Positions 43,691 through 54,763 of a stretch of 64,000 nt of DNA are shown here, piece by piece. Below the pieces are notes generated by a model. That model had not been told where the DNA came from. It was given only the letters and a program-made list of their open reading frames with translations, and made no database searches. Numbering within the stretch: position 1 is the stretch's first letter; every line of letters starts with the position of its first letter. The DNA comes from Paraburkholderia sp. D15 (lineage in GTDB: Bacteria; Pseudomonadota; Gammaproteobacteria; Burkholderiales; Burkholderiaceae), in contig NZ_CP110396.1 of NCBI RefSeq assembly GCF_029910215.1, positions 1,426,001 to 1,490,000 of the forward strand, written 5' to 3'. Made by a program: the position numbers and the translations under genes.

Positions 43691-44884
43691 TCAGAACTGG
43701 ATGCCCGATCGCTCGGCGACCGTGTGCATGTCCTTGTCGCCGCGGCCCGACAGGTTGACCAGAAGGACTTGGTCCTTCGGCAGCGTCGGCGCGAGCTTCG
43801 CGGCGTAGGCCAGTGCGTGACTGGACTCCAGCGCCGGAATGATGCCTTCGATGCGACAGCAATCGTGGAATGCCTTAAGCGCTTCTTCGTCGGTGATGCT
43901 GACGTATTGCGCGCGATTGCTGTCTTTTAGCCACGCATGCTCCGGACCGACGCCCGGGTAGTCGAGGCCGGCCGAGATCGAATGCGTCTCGATGATCTGG
44001 CCGTTTTCGTCTTGCAGCAGATACGTGCGGTTTCCGTGCAGCACGCCGGGGCTGCCGCCAATCAGCGAAGCCGCGTGGCGGCCGGTTTCGAGACCGTCGC
44101 CGGCCGCTTCCACGCCGATCAACTTCACCGAAGCGTCATCGATATACGGGTAAAAGATCCCCATCGCATTCGAACCGCCGCCAATACACGCGATCACCGC
44201 GTCCGGCTGACGGCCGACGAGTTCCGGCATCTGCACCTTGCATTCGTCGCCGATCACGCGCTGGAAGTCGCGCACCATCATCGGATACGGATGCGGACCC
44301 GCAACCGTGCCGATGATGTAGAACGTATTTTCGACGTTGGTGACCCAGTCGCGCATCGCTTCGTTCAGCGCGTCCTTCAGGGTCCGCGAACCCGATTCGA
44401 CCGGCACGACGGTCGCGCCCAGCAGTTTCATCCGGTACACGTTGGCGGCCTGACGCTTCACGTCCTCGGCGCCCATGTAGACCACGCACTCCATGCCGAA
44501 GCGCGCCGCGATGGTCGCGGTCGCCACGCCATGCTGACCCGCGCCGGTTTCCGCGATCACGCGCGGCTTGCCCATGCGCTTGGCCAGCAACGCCTGGCCG
44601 ATCACGTTGTTGATCTTGTGCGCGCCGGTGTGATTCAGGTCTTCACGCTTGAGGAAAACCTGCGCGCCGCCGAGCAGCTCGCTCCAACGCTGCGCGTGAT
44701 AGATCGGCGAGGGACGGCCGACGAAATACTTCAGCTCGCGCTCGTATTCGGCGACGAAGTCGGGATCTTTCTGGAATTTTTCGTACGACACGCGCAGTTC
44801 GTTAAGCGCGTGAACCAGGGTTTCAGCGACGAACACGCCGCCAAATTGGCCGAAATGGCCTCTTTCGTCTGGCAAGTTATACAT
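43691..44884 (-). CDS. trpB: tryptophan synthase beta subunit
   Basis: TrpB condenses indole with serine through PLP to give tryptophan. The 397-residue protein has the PLP lysine K90 ([13 protein letters not shown]), the Gly/Ser phosphate loop [35 protein letters not shown] and [15 protein letters not shown] 44884 gives the conserved N-terminus [19 protein letters not shown]. It follows trpF by 61 bp. Confidence 0.96.
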   Translation of the reverse strand: MYNLPDERGHFGQFGGVFVAETLVHALNELRVSYEKFQKDPDFVAEYERELKYFVGRPSPIYHAQRWSELLGGAQVFLKREDLNHTGAHKINNVIGQALLAKRMGKPRVIAETGAGQHGVATATIAARFGMECVVYMGAEDVKRQAANVYRMKLLGATVVPVESGSRTLKDALNEAMRDWVTNVENTFYIIGTVAGPHPYPMMVRDFQRVIGDECKVQMPELVGRQPDAVIACIGGGSNAMGIFYPYIDDASVKLIGVEAAGDGLETGRHAASLIGGSPGVLHGNRTYLLQDENGQIIETHSISAGLDYPGVGPEHAWLKDSNRAQYVSITDEEALKAFHDCCRIEGIIPALESSHALAYAAKLAPTLPKDQVLLVNLSGRGDKDMHTVAERSGIQF

Positions 44885-44945
44885 GGCGATCACTCTTCTC
44901 AGTGTGGCCGCGCGATTTTCGTGGATGAAAACCGCGGGACCGGAA

Positions 44946-45659
44946 TCATTCGGCATCCGCCGCGCGCACTGCGCGGACGAAAGCCGCCATCCGGGCGTGA
45001 TCCTTCACGCCCCGGGCGCCCACGATTTCGATGCCGCTGGAGACATCGACCGCGTACGGGCGCACGCGATGGATCGCGTCACTGACGTTTTGCGCGTTCA
45101 ACCCACCACTCAAAACGGCCCGACGCGCGAGCTCTGCTGGAATAAGTGACCAATCGAAAACCTTCCCGCCACCGCCGTAGCCTTCGACATGCGTGTCGAA
45201 CAAGAGGCCGCTGGCTGCTGAATAATTGAGAGCCGATTTTACCAAATCGGCCGGTTGAGTATCCGCCGCAATCCGCAACGCGCGCAACCAAGGCAAACCC
45301 GCAACGCCGGCGAGCGTTTCGCACTGCTCCGCCGTCTCGTCGCCGTGAAATTGCAGCAGCGTCAAGCCGACATTGCTGACCACCTCGCGAATCCAGTCCG
45401 GCGTCGCATTCACGAACAAACCGACGACCGACACCAACGGCGGCACGTCGTGCACCAGATCCACGGCCTGCGCGATGCTCACCGAGCGCGGGCTCGGCGG
45501 ATAGAACACGAGGCCGATCGCATCGGCGCCGAGGTCGATTGCGTGCGCGACGTCTTCCGGCTTCGAGAGCCCACACAGCTTGATGCGCGTACGATGCGGC
45601 ACGGCGGCCTGGGTTGCGCCGGCTTGCGCGCCGTCAGCGAGGGGGTCGGGGCTGGTCAT
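44946..45659 (-). CDS. trpF: phosphoribosylanthranilate isomerase
   Basis: TrpF carries out the Amadori rearrangement of phosphoribosylanthranilate. The 237-residue barrel has the catalytic Cys in [47 protein letters not shown], catalytic Asp in [15 protein letters not shown] and the phosphate loop [12 protein letters not shown] 45659 overlaps the truA stop (ATGA) and has a GGAAA site, so it is preferred over two upstream ATGs inside truA. The N-terminal 22 residues before the barrel are an unstructured extension. Confidence 0.95.
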   Translation of the reverse strand: MTSPDPLADGAQAGATQAAVPHRTRIKLCGLSKPEDVAHAIDLGADAIGLVFYPPSPRSVSIAQAVDLVHDVPPLVSVVGLFVNATPDWIREVVSNVGLTLLQFHGDETAEQCETLAGVAGLPWLRALRIAADTQPADLVKSALNYSAASGLLFDTHVEGYGGGGKVFDWSLIPAELARRAVLSGGLNAQNVSDAIHRVRPYAVDVSSGIEIVGARGVKDHARMAAFVRAVRAADAE

Positions 45660-46468
45660 GTTTCCGCTTGCTCGGTCCATACGGTACTCCACGGCACGCT
45701 GCCGGTCTGCGGCGCGGGCACGGCGAATTGCTCAGGATAGCCGACCCGGGCCAGATACAGGCCGTCTGGCATGAAAGTCGGCGCGGCGGTCTCGCGTTCG
45801 CGGCTCGCCAGCACTTCCGCCATCCATTCGACTGGCCGTCGGCCGCGGCCGATGTACACCAGGCAGCCCATCACGTTACGCACCATGTGATGCAGAAATG
45901 CGTTCGCACGGAAGCGGAAATGCACGAAGTCGCCCTGTTGCCGGACATCGATCTGGTACACGTGCTTGAACGGCGTCTTCGACTGACATTGCGACGAACG
46001 GAACGCGGAAAAATCGTGTTCCCCGATCAGATATTGCGCGGCAGCGCGCATCGCGTCGAGATCGAGCGGCGTGTGGACCCAGCCGGCGCGCGTGGCCAGC
46101 ATCGGTGAACGCACCGGATGAACGTACAGCACGTAGTAATAAGTCCGCTCGAACGCCGCGAAACGCGCGTGGAAATCGTCCGGCATCGGCTTGGCCCATT
46201 GCACCGAGACGGTTTTCGGCAGGAACGAATTCGTGCCGCGCACCCAGGAAATATCCTCGCGGTCCAGTTCGGTGTCGAAGTGCACGACCTGCCCGAGACC
46301 GTGCACGCCCGTATCCGTTCTGCCCGCGACGGTGGTCTGGATCGGCGTACGCGCGAATTCGCGCAACGCCCGTTCGAGCTCGTCCTGCACCGTGTTGCCG
46401 TGCGGCTGCGACTGCCAGCCGCAAAACGCCGAACCGTCGTACTGGACGCCTAGCGCGATCCGCTTCAC
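45656..46468 (-). CDS. truA: tRNA pseudouridine(38-40) synthase
   Basis: TruA isomerises uridines 38-40 in the tRNA anticodon stem. The 270-residue protein shows [20 protein letters not shown], the catalytic Asp D52 in [18 protein letters not shown], and [20 protein letters not shown]. Its start overlaps the end of fimV (4 nt) and its stop overlaps trpF (4 nt), so fimV-truA-trpF are translationally coupled. The fimV-truA-trpF order is widespread in beta- and gamma-proteobacteria. Confidence 0.96.
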   Translation of the reverse strand: MKRIALGVQYDGSAFCGWQSQPHGNTVQDELERALREFARTPIQTTVAGRTDTGVHGLGQVVHFDTELDREDISWVRGTNSFLPKTVSVQWAKPMPDDFHARFAAFERTYYYVLYVHPVRSPMLATRAGWVHTPLDLDAMRAAAQYLIGEHDFSAFRSSQCQSKTPFKHVYQIDVRQQGDFVHFRFRANAFLHHMVRNVMGCLVYIGRGRRPVEWMAEVLASRERETAAPTFMPDGLYLARVGYPEQFAVPAPQTGSVPWSTVWTEQAET

Positions 46469-49401
46469 GACAACGGCGCGAGCGTCGACAGCAGCGCACG
46501 GGCCTCGGTGCGCGTGGCCGGATCGTTCGCTTCGATCACTTCGTGAATGAGCGCGCGCGCGCCCGACAGATCGCCGAGGTCGATGTATTCGGCGGCCAGA
46601 TCCAGCTTGTTGCGCGCGATGCGGGCCAGGTCCGCGGGCGTGAACGCCGGCAGCGGCTGAGCCGGACTCGGCGGCAATTCGAGGTCGAAGTCGAGATTCA
46701 ATGCGCCGAAACCCGCCACGCCCAGACCGGCCGGAGCCAGACCTGATGCCGGTGCGCCGGGGGCGGCTGCACCGAAGCCTGCTGCGCCGAGGCCCGCTAC
46801 GGACGCGTGTCCGGCGGTGCCCGCGTTGATTTCGTCGGCGATATGCGGCGCGTCGTCCGGGTCATGTGGCGCGAACGCCTGTTGCGCCGTCGTTTCCGGC
46901 GATGCCACCGGCTGCGTGGTCAACGAAGCTGGGGCATGAATGCCGTCCGCTATCGAATCGATGCGCGGCGGCAACGGCATGTCGAGACTGCTGAACGCGT
47001 CGACGGCGTCGCGCGGGAATTCGTTCGGTGCGGTAAGAGGGTGCTGCGCTTGCGACAACGGTACTGGCTCGGTAAGGGTTGATGCGCCGTCAGGCGAAGC
47101 GGCCTGGGTCGGCTGATGCAATTCGTAAGACGGTTGATGGGGTAGCTCGCCGTGCAGCGGCTCCAGAACGGGCGGGGGCGCCAGATCGGGAAGCGGATGG
47201 GCGGACGCGTCGATGTACGGCTGCCCGAACGGCGGCGGCATTTCACGCGACTCGGCGGGTTGTTGCGTGAAATCGCCAGCCGATGACGAGGCGATCGGCG
47301 GGTTCTGCGGTTGCGTCGCCGGAGCAGGTTCCGCGACAGGCGGCACGCTGGCGCTCGGCGCCGGCTCGTCGTCCCATTGCAAACGATGCTCGGGCACGGG
47401 CTGCGGGAAAATTTCGTCGACGGGTTCCAGCGGCGTTCGCGGCAAGGCGTCGGCGCCAAGCTCGGCTGCGGCGGCGAGGCTTGCGGCCGTCGTCGCGCTG
47501 TCGAGATTGTCGTGATGCGCGGCTGGCAGCGGCTCGATTGGGGAGTCGCTCGGGCCCGGCTGCACGAAATCGTGCGTAGGGTGCGCGGGTTCGGACAGCG
47601 AGCCTGGCGTGGACAAGTGTTCCGGCGCGACGAACTCAGACGCGGCGGCCATAGGCTGCGTCGGGGAAATCTCTGTGGACCGGTGCGGCGGTGTCGATGC
47701 GGCGGCGACTTGCTCCGCTGCCGCGCGTTCCGCAGCGGCGCGTTCAGTTTCCGCACGCTCTTCGGCCGCGCGCGCAACCGCTTGCTCTGCCGCCTGTTGT
47801 TCGCCCGCGGCGTGTTCGGCCGCGGCGCGCTCTGCGTCCGCGCGTTCGGACGCGGCACGTTCCGCTTCCGCCTGTTCCGCTGTCAGGCGCTCCGTCGCGG
47901 CACGCTCCGACGCAGCCTGGTCCGCTGCGGCGCGCGCTGCTTCCGCGCGCTCCGCTGCGGCACGTTCCGCCGCAGCCTGCTCAGTCGCTGCACGCTCCGC
48001 CTCGAGCGCGGCCGCCCGACGCTCTTCCGCCTCGCGCTCCGCTGCCTGACGTTCCAGTTGTTCGCGCTCCGCGGCCTTGCCCTCCGCCGCTTCGCGTTCC
48101 GCCGCCGCCAACGCGGCCGCGCGCTGCACGGCAGCATCGTCATGCGCGTCGGCTGAACCATCGTGAACGAAAGTTGGCGCGACGCCTGCTGCATCGGCCG
48201 GTGTAGCGCCCATTCGCGCCGACGCCGTTGCTTCGTCATCGACGGACACGGCTTGCTCCGGCGCCGCCCCAGCGCGCTTACGACGACGCATGCGCAACGC
48301 CGCCAGCAGCACGACCAGCGCCGCGCCAATCGCGGCCGCGATGCTCAACTCAGTCTGCGAGAAACCACCGGGTAGCGCCGTCGAGCCCGCCGCACCCGTG
48401 CCGGTGCCGCCGTGCGACGACTGCGCCGCGCCCGACGACGCCCCCGCCACCGGCGCACCCGTGCCTGCCGACGCAGCCCGCGTCGCAGTCGGCGACCCGC
48501 CGATGCCATGCTTCTGCAACTCCATCAGCACACGGTTCTTCAGCGCGAGCAATTGCTGCAAGCTGGAAACCTGTGCGCGCGGCTGCGATGCTGCCTGCGC
48601 GCCAGCGGTCGTCGCCGACGCGCCCTCAACCGCTCCGCTCGCCGACTGCTGAATCGAGCCGGACCATTCATGCGTGCCACTGGCCGCAGCGCCCGCTGCC
48701 GACGAACCCGCCACCGGCGCCGACGACGCCACGCCACTCGCCGTTGCGGCAGTGCTACCGGCCATCGCCGGGCTTGCCTCGGGTGTCGCACCGGACACAC
48801 CGGACGCACCCGAAACCACCGCCGCCGTAGGCGCAGCGGCATGCGTGGCAGCGCTGCTCGCGCCAGCCGTCGCGGCATTGGCTTGCGCTGCGGCGCTCGC
48901 CGCAGCAGTTGAAGAAGGTGCAGGCGCGGCGACCGCAGCACTACTCGCCCCCGCCTGCATCGCCGCCGATGCGCCTGCAGGCGCAGACGCCCCCACGGCA
49001 GCCGACGAAGCCGCCAGCGCCCCGGACGCATCCAGCACCGGCACCGTCAGCACCGCGCCCAGCCGCATCCGGCTCGGGTCGTGACTCATGAAAGCATTCG
49101 GGTTCGCATCGAACAGCGCGCGCGATGCGCGTGCGAGCGTCGCCCGATCGTGCGACTGCGTGACGGCAATCGCGACATCGTTCAACGACTGCCCGGGCTT
49201 GATCGTGAACTGGCCGCCGTTCGCGTACGAAACGGACGCGGCATCCGGCGCGCTCGCGGCATCGGCCGGCGCGGCCACCGCGCTATTCACGCCAGCGCCG
49301 TTCAGCGCGAAAAGCACAGCCGCCACCGATGCCGTAGCTGCCACCCGGCTGCTGCGCACGCGAGCGAACATGGCCCGAACAGATGAGACTCGGAAGATCA
49401 T
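46465..49401 (-). CDS. fimV: FimV/HubP-family polar protein
   Basis: FimV proteins organise the cell pole, type IV pili and type II secretion. The 978-residue protein has a signal peptide (about 1-44, ending SAVAAPADA), a LysM-like periplasmic domain (64-121, [20 protein letters not shown]), an Ala/Ser-rich linker and a membrane span at about 347-366 ([18 protein letters not shown]). The cytoplasmic part has a long Ala/Glu/Arg coiled coil (about 424-567), an acidic Pro-rich region, and the FimV C-terminal domain ([20 protein letters not shown]) typical of the family. ATG 49401 gives a normal signal peptide. The coiled coil and linkers are repetitive and probably vary in length among strains. 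It overlaps truA by 4 nt. Confidence 0.9.
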   Translation of the reverse strand: MIFRVSSVRAMFARVRSSRVAATASVAAVLFALNGAGVNSAVAAPADAASAPDAASVSYANGGQFTIKPGQSLNDVAIAVTQSHDRATLARASRALFDANPNAFMSHDPSRMRLGAVLTVPVLDASGALAASSAAVGASAPAGASAAMQAGASSAAVAAPAPSSTAAASAAAQANAATAGASSAATHAAAPTAAVVSGASGVSGATPEASPAMAGSTAATASGVASSAPVAGSSAAGAAASGTHEWSGSIQQSASGAVEGASATTAGAQAASQPRAQVSSLQQLLALKNRVLMELQKHGIGGSPTATRAASAGTGAPVAGASSGAAQSSHGGTGTGAAGSTALPGGFSQTELSIAAAIGAALVVLLAALRMRRRKRAGAAPEQAVSVDDEATASARMGATPADAAGVAPTFVHDGSADAHDDAAVQRAAALAAAEREAAEGKAAEREQLERQAAEREAEERRAAALEAERAATEQAAAERAAAERAEAARAAADQAASERAATERLTAEQAEAERAASERADAERAAAEHAAGEQQAAEQAVARAAEERAETERAAAERAAAEQVAAASTPPHRSTEISPTQPMAAASEFVAPEHLSTPGSLSEPAHPTHDFVQPGPSDSPIEPLPAAHHDNLDSATTAASLAAAAELGADALPRTPLEPVDEIFPQPVPEHRLQWDDEPAPSASVPPVAEPAPATQPQNPPIASSSAGDFTQQPAESREMPPPFGQPYIDASAHPLPDLAPPPVLEPLHGELPHQPSYELHQPTQAASPDGASTLTEPVPLSQAQHPLTAPNEFPRDAVDAFSSLDMPLPPRIDSIADGIHAPASLTTQPVASPETTAQQAFAPHDPDDAPHIADEINAGTAGHASVAGLGAAGFGAAAPGAPASGLAPAGLGVAGFGALNLDFDLELPPSPAQPLPAFTPADLARIARNKLDLAAEYIDLGDLSGARALIHEVIEANDPATRTEARALLSTLAPLS

Positions 49402-49474
49402 CGGGACGCCTGGCGCATCAGCGCGCAGCCCTTTTTTGCGGTTGGAAAGAGACAAGATATTCGGAGCACACAAT

Positions 49475-49503
49475 GAAAAAAGCGCCGCGCAAGCGCGACG
49501 CTT
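49475..49503 (-). terminator. intrinsic terminator after asd
   Basis: On the reverse strand AAGCGTCGCGC (49503-49493) pairs with GCGCGGCGCTT (49490-49480) with one wobble pair and a short loop, followed by a U-tract (49480-49475). It lies 38 bp after the asd stop, separating asd from fimV. Confidence 0.8.
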
Positions 49504-49540
49504 CCTGAATTTTCTACGCGTCGTGAGCGCGTAGTTTACT

Positions 49541-50662
49541 TTACTTGTCGAGCACAATGCGAAGCATGCGACGCAGCGGCTCGGCCGCGCCCCACAGCAG
49601 CTGATCGCCGACCGTGAACGCCGACAGATATTCGCCGCCCATCGCAAGCTTGCGCACGCGGCCGACCGGCACCGTCAGCGTTCCCGTGACCACCGCCGGG
49701 GACAGATCGCGCATCGACGCTTCGCGCTCGTTCGGCACGACCTTGACCCAGTCGTTGCCCGACGCGAGGATGCTGTTCACTTCGTCCAGCGGCACGTCCT
49801 TGTTCAGCTTGATGGTCAGCGCCTGCGAGTGGCAGCGCATTGCGCCGATCCGCACGCACAGGCCGTCCACCGGAATCGAGCCCGGCGTGCCCATGGCCGG
49901 CTTGCCGAGAATCTTGTTGGTTTCGGCGCCGCCCTTCCACTCTTCCTTCGACACGCCGTTGCCGAGATCCTTGTCGATCCACGGAATCAGCGAGCCCGCG
50001 AGCGGCACGCCGAAGTTGTCGGTCGGCATGCGGTCGCTGTTCATGGCCGACAGCACGCGACGGTCGATGTCCAGAATCGCCGACGACGGATCGGCCAGAT
50101 CTTCCTTCGCCGCACCGTACAGCGTGCCCATCTGCTGCAGCAGTTCGCGCATGTTCTGCGCACCCGCGCCCGATGCGGCCTGGTACGTCATGGCCGTCAT
50201 CCAGTCGACGAGGTTTTCGCGGAACAGGCCGCCCAGCGCCATCAGCATCAGGCTGACCGTGCAGTTGCCGCCGATGAAATTCTTCTGGCCCTTGACCAGC
50301 GCATTCTTGATCACGTCGAGATTGACCGGATCGAGAATGATGACCGCGTCGTCCTTCATGCGCAGCGACGAGGCCGCGTCGATCCAGTAGCCGTTCCAGC
50401 CGGCCGCGCGCAGCTTCGGGAACACGTCGTTCGTGTAGTCGCCGCCCTGGCACGAGATGATCGCTTCGCACTTCTTCAGGTCTTCGATGCTTGTCGCATC
50501 TTTGAGCTTGGTCTCGTTTTTGGCGAACGACGGCGCGTTGCCGCCCGCGTTGCTGGTGCTGAAAAACACCGGTTCGATCAAGTCGAAATCGCCTTCCTGC
50601 TGCATGCGCTGCATCAGGACGCTGCCGACCATGCCGCGCCAACCTACGAGACCTACGTTCAT
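49541..50662 (-). CDS. asd: aspartate-semialdehyde dehydrogenase
   Basis: Asd reduces aspartyl phosphate to aspartate semialdehyde, the branch to lysine, diaminopimelate, threonine and methionine. The 373-residue protein has the nucleotide-binding start [19 protein letters not shown], the catalytic Cys C134 in [26 protein letters not shown]-type segment [20 protein letters not shown], and the C-terminal [21 protein letters not shown] 50662 has a GAAGGG site. It is downstream of leuB but separated by 371 bp with a hairpin, so probably has its own promoter. Confidence 0.96.
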   Translation of the reverse strand: MNVGLVGWRGMVGSVLMQRMQQEGDFDLIEPVFFSTSNAGGNAPSFAKNETKLKDATSIEDLKKCEAIISCQGGDYTNDVFPKLRAAGWNGYWIDAASSLRMKDDAVIILDPVNLDVIKNALVKGQKNFIGGNCTVSLMLMALGGLFRENLVDWMTAMTYQAASGAGAQNMRELLQQMGTLYGAAKEDLADPSSAILDIDRRVLSAMNSDRMPTDNFGVPLAGSLIPWIDKDLGNGVSKEEWKGGAETNKILGKPAMGTPGSIPVDGLCVRIGAMRCHSQALTIKLNKDVPLDEVNSILASGNDWVKVVPNEREASMRDLSPAVVTGTLTVPVGRVRKLAMGGEYLSAFTVGDQLLWGAAEPLRRMLRIVLDK

Positions 50663-50746
50663 GACTTCATACCCTTCGAATGGAAACTTCCCCGCATCTT
50701 TGCCCGCAGTGACCGCGCGGGGAAGATGAGCGGGCACGACGGACGA

Positions 50747-50875
50747 TCAGCGTTTCGTGATCGTTTTCGGGGTGATCGCTTTAATGAGCGTTTTGGTGGT
50801 GATGGCGAGCTCAACCACACGGGCAGTCGCGCCGTGCAGTGTCGAAATCGAGGAGATTTGAGCCAATTGAGCCAT
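50747..50875 (-). CDS. possible 42-residue peptide upstream of asd (speculative)
   Basis: A 42-codon frame starts at ATG 50875 with MAQLAQISSISTLHGATARV and ends in a Thr/Lys/Ile repeat (AITTKTLIKAITPKTITKR). A TATATT -10-like box lies 12-20 bp before the ATG, and the ribosome site is weak. The Thr/Ile/Lys repeats give a basic amphipathic tail. It could be a leader peptide or chance; no family is recognised. Confidence 0.25.
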   Translation of the reverse strand: MAQLAQISSISTLHGATARVVELAITTKTLIKAITPKTITKR

Positions 50876-50941
50876 CGCCACAATATACACGAAAACCGGA
50901 TTCCGGCGACGCTAACCGCCGCCGCTATCGTCCGTATTACG

Positions 50942-50973
50942 CGCGAATCGGCCGGTTTAACGGCCGATTCGCG
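50942..50973. terminator. strong hairpin after leuB
   Basis: CGCGAATCGGCCG (50942-50954) and CGGCCGATTCGCG (50961-50973) form a perfect 13-bp stem with a 6-nt loop, 60 bp after the leuB stop. The T-run lies on the forward side, so on the leuB strand it is a hairpin without a U-tract. It probably still ends the leu transcript. Confidence 0.6.
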
Positions 50974-51033
50974 TTTTAAAGGCGCGTTACGCGAACCGCG
51001 CAGCGCGCCCCGATTGCCGGTGGACGCACCGCT

Positions 51034-52101
51034 TTACAGCGCCGCGACGACCGCGTCGCCCATGGCGACCGTACCGACCTGCTTGCAACCCGGCGTGAGA
51101 ATGTCGCCCGTGCGGTAGCCCTGTTCGAGCACCTTTTTCACGGCATTCTCGATGCGATCCGCCTGCTCCGCCTTGTTCAGCGAGTAGCGCAGCATCATCG
51201 CGGCCGACAGGATGGTGGCCAGCGGATTCGCCACGCCCTTGCCGGCGATGTCCGGCGCGGAACCGTGCGACGGCTCGTACAAGCCCTTGTTGTTCTTGTC
51301 GAGCGACGCCGACGGCAGCATGCCGATCGAGCCCGTGAGCATGGCCGCTTCGTCGGACAGGATGTCGCCGAACATGTTGCCGGTGACGACCACGTCGAAC
51401 GCCTTCGGCGCCTTGACGAGCTGCATCGCGGCGTTGTCGACGTACATGTGCGACAGCTCGACGTCCGCGTATTCCTTCGACACGTCGATCATCACGTCTC
51501 GCCAGAATTGCGACGTTTCGAGCACGTTCGCCTTGTCCACGCTGGTCAGCTTCTTCTGACGCTTTTGCGCGGCCTGGAACGCGACGTGCGCGATGCGGCG
51601 CACTTCGGGCTCCGAATAACGCATGGTGTCGAAGCCTTCCTTCGCGCCTTCGAACAGACCGTCCGGCGACGAACGCACACCGCGCGGCGCGCCGAAATAG
51701 ATGTCGCCGTTCAGCTCACGCACGATCAGGATGTCGAGGCCCGAAACGATCTCTTCCTTCAACGACGACGCGCCGGTGAGTTGCGGATAGCAGATGGCCG
51801 GACGGAAGTTCGCGAACAGTTGCAGATGCTTGCGCAGACCCAGAATCGCCTGCTCCGGACGCAGCGCGCGTTCGAGGCTGTCGTACTTCCAGTCGCCAAC
51901 GGCGCCGAACAGGATCGCATCGGCTTCCTTCGCCAATGCGAGCGTCGAGTCGGGCAGCGGATGACCCTTCGCTTCGTAGCCCGCGCCGCCAACCGGCGCT
52001 TCTTCGAGTTCGAACTTTTCGCCGAGCACGTTCAGCACCTTGACGGCTTCATTGACGATTTCGGGACCGATGCCGTCGCCCGGCAACACTGCGATCTTCA
52101 T
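51034..52101 (-). CDS. leuB: 3-isopropylmalate dehydrogenase
   Basis: LeuB oxidatively decarboxylates 3-isopropylmalate with NAD+ in leucine synthesis. The 355-residue protein has [20 protein letters not shown], substrate-binding Arg residues in [23 protein letters not shown]-like [33 protein letters not shown] (metal Asp) and [20 protein letters not shown]. It is the last leu gene, 48 bp after leuD. Confidence 0.96.
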   Translation of the reverse strand: MKIAVLPGDGIGPEIVNEAVKVLNVLGEKFELEEAPVGGAGYEAKGHPLPDSTLALAKEADAILFGAVGDWKYDSLERALRPEQAILGLRKHLQLFANFRPAICYPQLTGASSLKEEIVSGLDILIVRELNGDIYFGAPRGVRSSPDGLFEGAKEGFDTMRYSEPEVRRIAHVAFQAAQKRQKKLTSVDKANVLETSQFWRDVMIDVSKEYADVELSHMYVDNAAMQLVKAPKAFDVVVTGNMFGDILSDEAAMLTGSIGMLPSASLDKNNKGLYEPSHGSAPDIAGKGVANPLATILSAAMMLRYSLNKAEQADRIENAVKKVLEQGYRTGDILTPGCKQVGTVAMGDAVVAAL

Positions 52102-52149
52102 GCGAATTCCTTGAGATTTGCTTCGAAACTAGTCGGGTAAGCCGGTTCT

Positions 52150-52803
52150 TCAGCCGACGATACGATGATTCAACCACGGCTGCTTCGTGAGCCGCTCCGC
52201 TTCGTACTGGCGAATCTTGTCCGCGTGACGCAGCGTCAGGCCGATGTCGTCGAAACCGTTCAGCAGGCAGTACTTGCGGAAGCCGGCGACTTCGAACGGG
52301 TACGCGGTGTCGCCGCTGGTTGTGCGAACGACCTGCGCTTCGAGGTCGACGGTCAGTTCGAAACCGTTGAATGCATAGGTTTCGTTAAACAGATGATCGA
52401 CCTGCTGCTCGGTCAGCACGATCGGCAGCAGACCGTTCTTGAAGCAGTTGTTGTAGAAAATATCGGCGAAGCTCGGCGCGATGATCGCGCGGAAGCCGTA
52501 TTGCTGCAGCGCCCAGGGCGCATGCTCGCGCGAGCTGCCGCAACCGAAATTCTTGCGCGCCAGCAGCACCGAAGCGCCTTGATAACGCGCCTGGTTCAGC
52601 ACGAAATCCGGATTCAGCGGACGCTTCGAGTTGTCCTGACCCGGCTCGCCATGGTCGAGGTAACGCCATTCGTCGAACGCATTCGGACCGAAACCCGTGC
52701 GCTTGATCGACTTCAGAAACTGCTTTGGAATGATCGCGTCCGTGTCGACGTTCTCGCGATCGAGCGGCGCCACGACGCCGGTGTGTACGATGAATTTATC
52801 CAT
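52150..52803 (-). CDS. leuD: 3-isopropylmalate dehydratase small subunit
   Basis: LeuD forms the swivel domain of isopropylmalate isomerase with LeuC. The 217-residue protein has [36 protein letters not shown] (the substrate-binding loop) and [20 protein letters not shown], all typical. ATG 52803 gives the usual start [18 protein letters not shown]. It lies between the entericidin-like gene and leuB. Confidence 0.96.
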   Translation of the reverse strand: MDKFIVHTGVVAPLDRENVDTDAIIPKQFLKSIKRTGFGPNAFDEWRYLDHGEPGQDNSKRPLNPDFVLNQARYQGASVLLARKNFGCGSSREHAPWALQQYGFRAIIAPSFADIFYNNCFKNGLLPIVLTEQQVDHLFNETYAFNGFELTVDLEAQVVRTTSGDTAYPFEVAGFRKYCLLNGFDDIGLTLRHADKIRQYEAERLTKQPWLNHRIVG

Positions 52804-52889
52804 GACGCTTGCGCCCGTTTCAAAAGCGGACGATGCGCGTGACGGCGGAAAAGCCGCCCGGCGCACCGCCGGCAACAATCAAAAATCGC

Positions 52890-53048
52890 TTATTTATCAG
52901 CGTGGTTGCTGATCGAATTGCCGAGGTGTGACATGTCCTCGCCGAATCCGTGCACCGTGTTGCAGCCGGCCAGACCGAGCAACAGCCCGGCCAGGGTACC
53001 GAGCGCGAAGCGGCGCAATAGAGTGGTGCGATTCATGTTCTTCATCAT
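52890..53048 (-). CDS. entericidin A/B family small lipoprotein
   Basis: This 52-residue lipoprotein is too short for most ORF callers. It has a basic N-terminus (MMKNMNRTTLLRRF), a hydrophobic stretch (ALGTLAGLLLGLAG) and a lipobox LAGC with Cys29, then a 23-residue mature part (NTVHGFGEDMSHLGNS...). The G-C-N-T-V-x-G-x-G-x-D pattern is the entericidin signature. Entericidins are small outer- or inner-membrane lipoproteins; EcnB is a bacteriolytic toxin and EcnA its antidote in E. coli. Only one copy is here. It starts 5 bp after leuC, inside the leuC-leuD-leuB operon. A second in-frame ATG follows directly. Confidence 0.88.
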   Translation of the reverse strand: MMKNMNRTTLLRRFALGTLAGLLLGLAGCNTVHGFGEDMSHLGNSISNHADK

Positions 53049-53053
53049 GCGGT

Positions 53054-54463
53054 TTATCCAAGCTTGCGAATATCGACGAAATGCCCTTCGATGGCCGCAG
53101 CCGCAGCCATCGCGGGGCTGACCAGGTGGGTACGGCCACCGGCGCCCTGACGACCTTCGAAATTACGATTCGACGTGGACGCGCAACGCTCGCCCGGGTC
53201 CAGCCGGTCGGCGTTCATCGCGAGACACATCGAGCAACCGGGCTCACGCCATTCGAAACCGGCGTCGGTAAAGACCTTGTCCAGGCCTTCGCGTTCCGCT
53301 TGCGCCTTCACCAGACCCGAACCCGGTACCACCATGGCCAGACGGATGGTCGGCGCGACGCGGCGGCCGAGCTTCTTCACGACGTAGGCCGCGGCGCGAA
53401 TGTCTTCAATGCGCGCGTTGGTGCACGACCCGATGAAGATTTTATCCGGCTTGATCGACTCGATCGGCGCGTTGGGTTCGAGTGCCATGTATTTCAGCGC
53501 GCGCTCCATCGCGTCGCGCTTGACCGGATCCTTTTCGCGTTCCGGGTCCGGCACGCGGCCGTCCACCGCCGTGACCATTTCCGGCGACGTGCCCCACGTG
53601 ACCTGCGGCACGATGTCGGCGGCATTCAGTTCGACCACGCGGTCGAAATGCGCGCCGTCGTCCGACTTGAACTGCTTCCAGTACTCGACCGCGTGATCCC
53701 ATTCGACGCCTTCGGGCGAGAACGGACGGCCCTTCAGGTAGTCGACCGTGACGTTGTCGACCGCGACCATGCCCGCGCGCGCGCCGGCTTCGATCGCCAT
53801 GTTGCAGACCGTCATGCGGCCTTCCATGGACAGCGCGCGAATCGTCGAGCCGCCGAATTCCATCGCGTAACCGGTGCCGCCCGCGGTACCGATCTTGCCG
53901 ATGATCGCGAGCACGATATCCTTCGCGGTGCAGCCGCGCGGCAACGAGCCCTCGACCTTCACCAGCATGTTCTTGCTCTTCTTCTGCAGGAGCGTTTGCG
54001 TGGCCAGCACGTGTTCCACTTCCGACGTGCCGATGCCATGCGCCAGCGCGCCGAACGCGCCATGCGTGGACGTGTGCGAGTCGCCGCAGACGATCGTCAT
54101 ACCCGGCAGCGTGGCGCCCTGCTCCGGCCCGATGATGTGCACGATGCCCTGACGCAGATCGTTCATCTTGAACTGCGTGATGCCGTAGGCGTCGCAATTC
54201 GAATCGAGCGTGTCGACCTGCAGCTTCGAGACCGGATCGGCGATGCCGTGGCTGCGATCCGTGGTGGGCACGTTGTGGTCCGAAACCGCCAGATTCGCGC
54301 TGATGCGCCACACCGGACGCTCAGCCAGCTTCAGGCCTTCGAATGCCTGCGGGCTGGTCACTTCATGCAGCAGATGGCGGTCGATATAGAGAATCGTCGT
54401 GCCGTCGTCTTCGGTGTGGACCACGTGGGTGTTCCACAATTTGTCGTAGAGAGTCTGTGCCAT
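53054..54463 (-). CDS. leuC: 3-isopropylmalate dehydratase large subunit
   Basis: LeuC is the [4Fe-4S] catalytic subunit of isopropylmalate isomerase. The 469-residue protein has [39 protein letters not shown], and the cluster cysteines in [16 protein letters not shown] and [11 protein letters not shown]. It opens the leuC-entericidin-leuD-leuB operon; the upstream gap contains dyad symmetry that could serve regulation. Confidence 0.96.
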   Translation of the reverse strand: MAQTLYDKLWNTHVVHTEDDGTTILYIDRHLLHEVTSPQAFEGLKLAERPVWRISANLAVSDHNVPTTDRSHGIADPVSKLQVDTLDSNCDAYGITQFKMNDLRQGIVHIIGPEQGATLPGMTIVCGDSHTSTHGAFGALAHGIGTSEVEHVLATQTLLQKKSKNMLVKVEGSLPRGCTAKDIVLAIIGKIGTAGGTGYAMEFGGSTIRALSMEGRMTVCNMAIEAGARAGMVAVDNVTVDYLKGRPFSPEGVEWDHAVEYWKQFKSDDGAHFDRVVELNAADIVPQVTWGTSPEMVTAVDGRVPDPEREKDPVKRDAMERALKYMALEPNAPIESIKPDKIFIGSCTNARIEDIRAAAYVVKKLGRRVAPTIRLAMVVPGSGLVKAQAEREGLDKVFTDAGFEWREPGCSMCLAMNADRLDPGERCASTSNRNFEGRQGAGGRTHLVSPAMAAAAAIEGHFVDIRKLG

Positions 54464-54586
54464 GGTGTATGCGGGGTAGTAATGACTGCGGGCTGACCGT
54501 GTCGGTCGATTATGCCACGCAGCTTACAGCCTGGGGCCGTGCATCCATGGAAAAAACCGATAAAAAACAGGGGGTTGGGTGGTAGT

Positions 54587-54628
54587 GCCGATACCTGTAT
54601 CGGCGTTACCCGGCAAGTCGCCGGGTAA
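54587..54628. repeat. two adjacent inverted repeats upstream of leuC
   Basis: GCCGATAC-CT-GTATCGGC (54587-54604) is a perfect 8-bp dyad with only 2 bp between arms, which suits a protein-binding site. It is followed at once by TTACCCGGC-AAGTC-GCCGGGTAA (54606-54628), a 9-bp stem. Both lie in the gltA-leuC gap, 125-165 bp before the leuC start. Confidence 0.6.
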
Positions 54629-54649
54629 AAAAAACGGCGACAAAAGCAA

Positions 54650-54678
54650 ATGCCCCGACGGAAGACCCGCCGGGGCAT
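54650..54678 (-). terminator. intrinsic terminator after gltA
   Basis: On the reverse strand ATGCCCCG (54678-54671) pairs with CGGGGCAT (54657-54650), with further inner G-C pairing. It is followed by a U-rich tail (54650 to about 54641) and, 15 nt further on, a run of eight U. It lies 85 bp after the gltA stop. Confidence 0.8.
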
Positions 54679-54763
54679 GTGTATCGATCGAGGCGCCGCG
54701 CTAGCGGGCAGCTACTGCATCAGACGACAGTTGCAAACAGCGCGAGCCTGAACCGGAATCCCA

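Noticed and set aside
50942..50973. Forward-strand intrinsic terminator reading of the leuB hairpin
   Set aside because: The T-run lies on the forward side, but no forward gene is upstream. It is kept only as a hairpin ending leuB.
54606..54634. Hairpin with a run of A, considered as a terminator for leuC or gltA
   Set aside because: The A-run is on the 3' side only when read forward, where no gene precedes it. On the reverse strand the U-run comes before the stem, so it does not fit an intrinsic terminator by itself.
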